Part shown: one piece after another, positions 6,095 through 6,096 of the stretch
Position numbering within the stretch: the first letter of the stretch is position 1
How the letters are laid out: each line of letters begins with the position of its first letter
Assembly (NCBI GenBank): GCA_947175005.1
Contig: CAMWLD010000143.1
Coordinates: 1 to 6,096 of the forward strand
DNA: 6,096 bases
From: an uncultured Ruminococcus sp.
GTDB lineage: Bacteria > Bacillota > Clostridia > Oscillospirales > Ruminococcaceae
Direction: 5' to 3'
Position numbers and translations under genes: made by a program
The notes under the pieces: generated by a model
Told to the model about the DNA's origin: nothing
The model's input: the letters and a program-made list of their open reading frames with translations, nothing else
Databases searched by the model: none

Positions 6095-6096
6095 TG

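Overview
The window looks like ordinary chromosome from a Gram-positive, low-to-mid-GC Firmicute, most likely a gut Clostridia member of the Oscillospiraceae/Ruminococcus type. This rests on three lipoproteins with lipoboxes, AGGAG/AAAGGA ribosome-binding sites, a consensus SigA promoter, a stand-alone PheB-type ACT protein next to homoserine dehydrogenase, and a bifunctional NAD(P)H-hydrate repair enzyme. I infer the taxon from these traits and have not tested it.

Left part (1-2015, + strand): two exported lipoprotein genes lie 33 bp apart and probably share a transcript. The first, cut by the left window edge, is a zinc D,D-carboxypeptidase (M15B/VanY type) carried on an acidic linker and a bacterial Ig-like (Big_2) domain. 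The second is a lipoprotein of unknown function with an acidic, low-complexity stalk.

Centre (2082-4015, + strand): a consensus promoter with an inverted repeat at its transcription start drives a small PheB-like ACT-domain protein, followed after 170 bp by homoserine dehydrogenase. Hom has all the catalytic motifs, but its C-terminal regulatory domain looks shortened. The free ACT protein encoded just before it may supply amino-acid sensing in trans. This pair is the most interesting biology here.

Right part (4047-6096): a strong bidirectional terminator separates hom from two convergent minus-strand genes. These are the NAD(P)H-hydrate epimerase/dehydratase (cut by the right window edge) and, 75 bp downstream of it, a LolA/YdcC-like lipoprotein. 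The arrangement recalls the acpS-nnr-ydcC-alr neighbourhood of Firmicutes.

I see no mobile element, CRISPR array, tRNA, rRNA or phage gene. No gene-free stretch exceeds 300 bases; the longest is the 170 bp between the ACT gene and hom. The window does not show a clearly novel multi-gene system. The best leads are the regulatory architecture of the ACT-hom unit and the uncharacterised lipoproteins.
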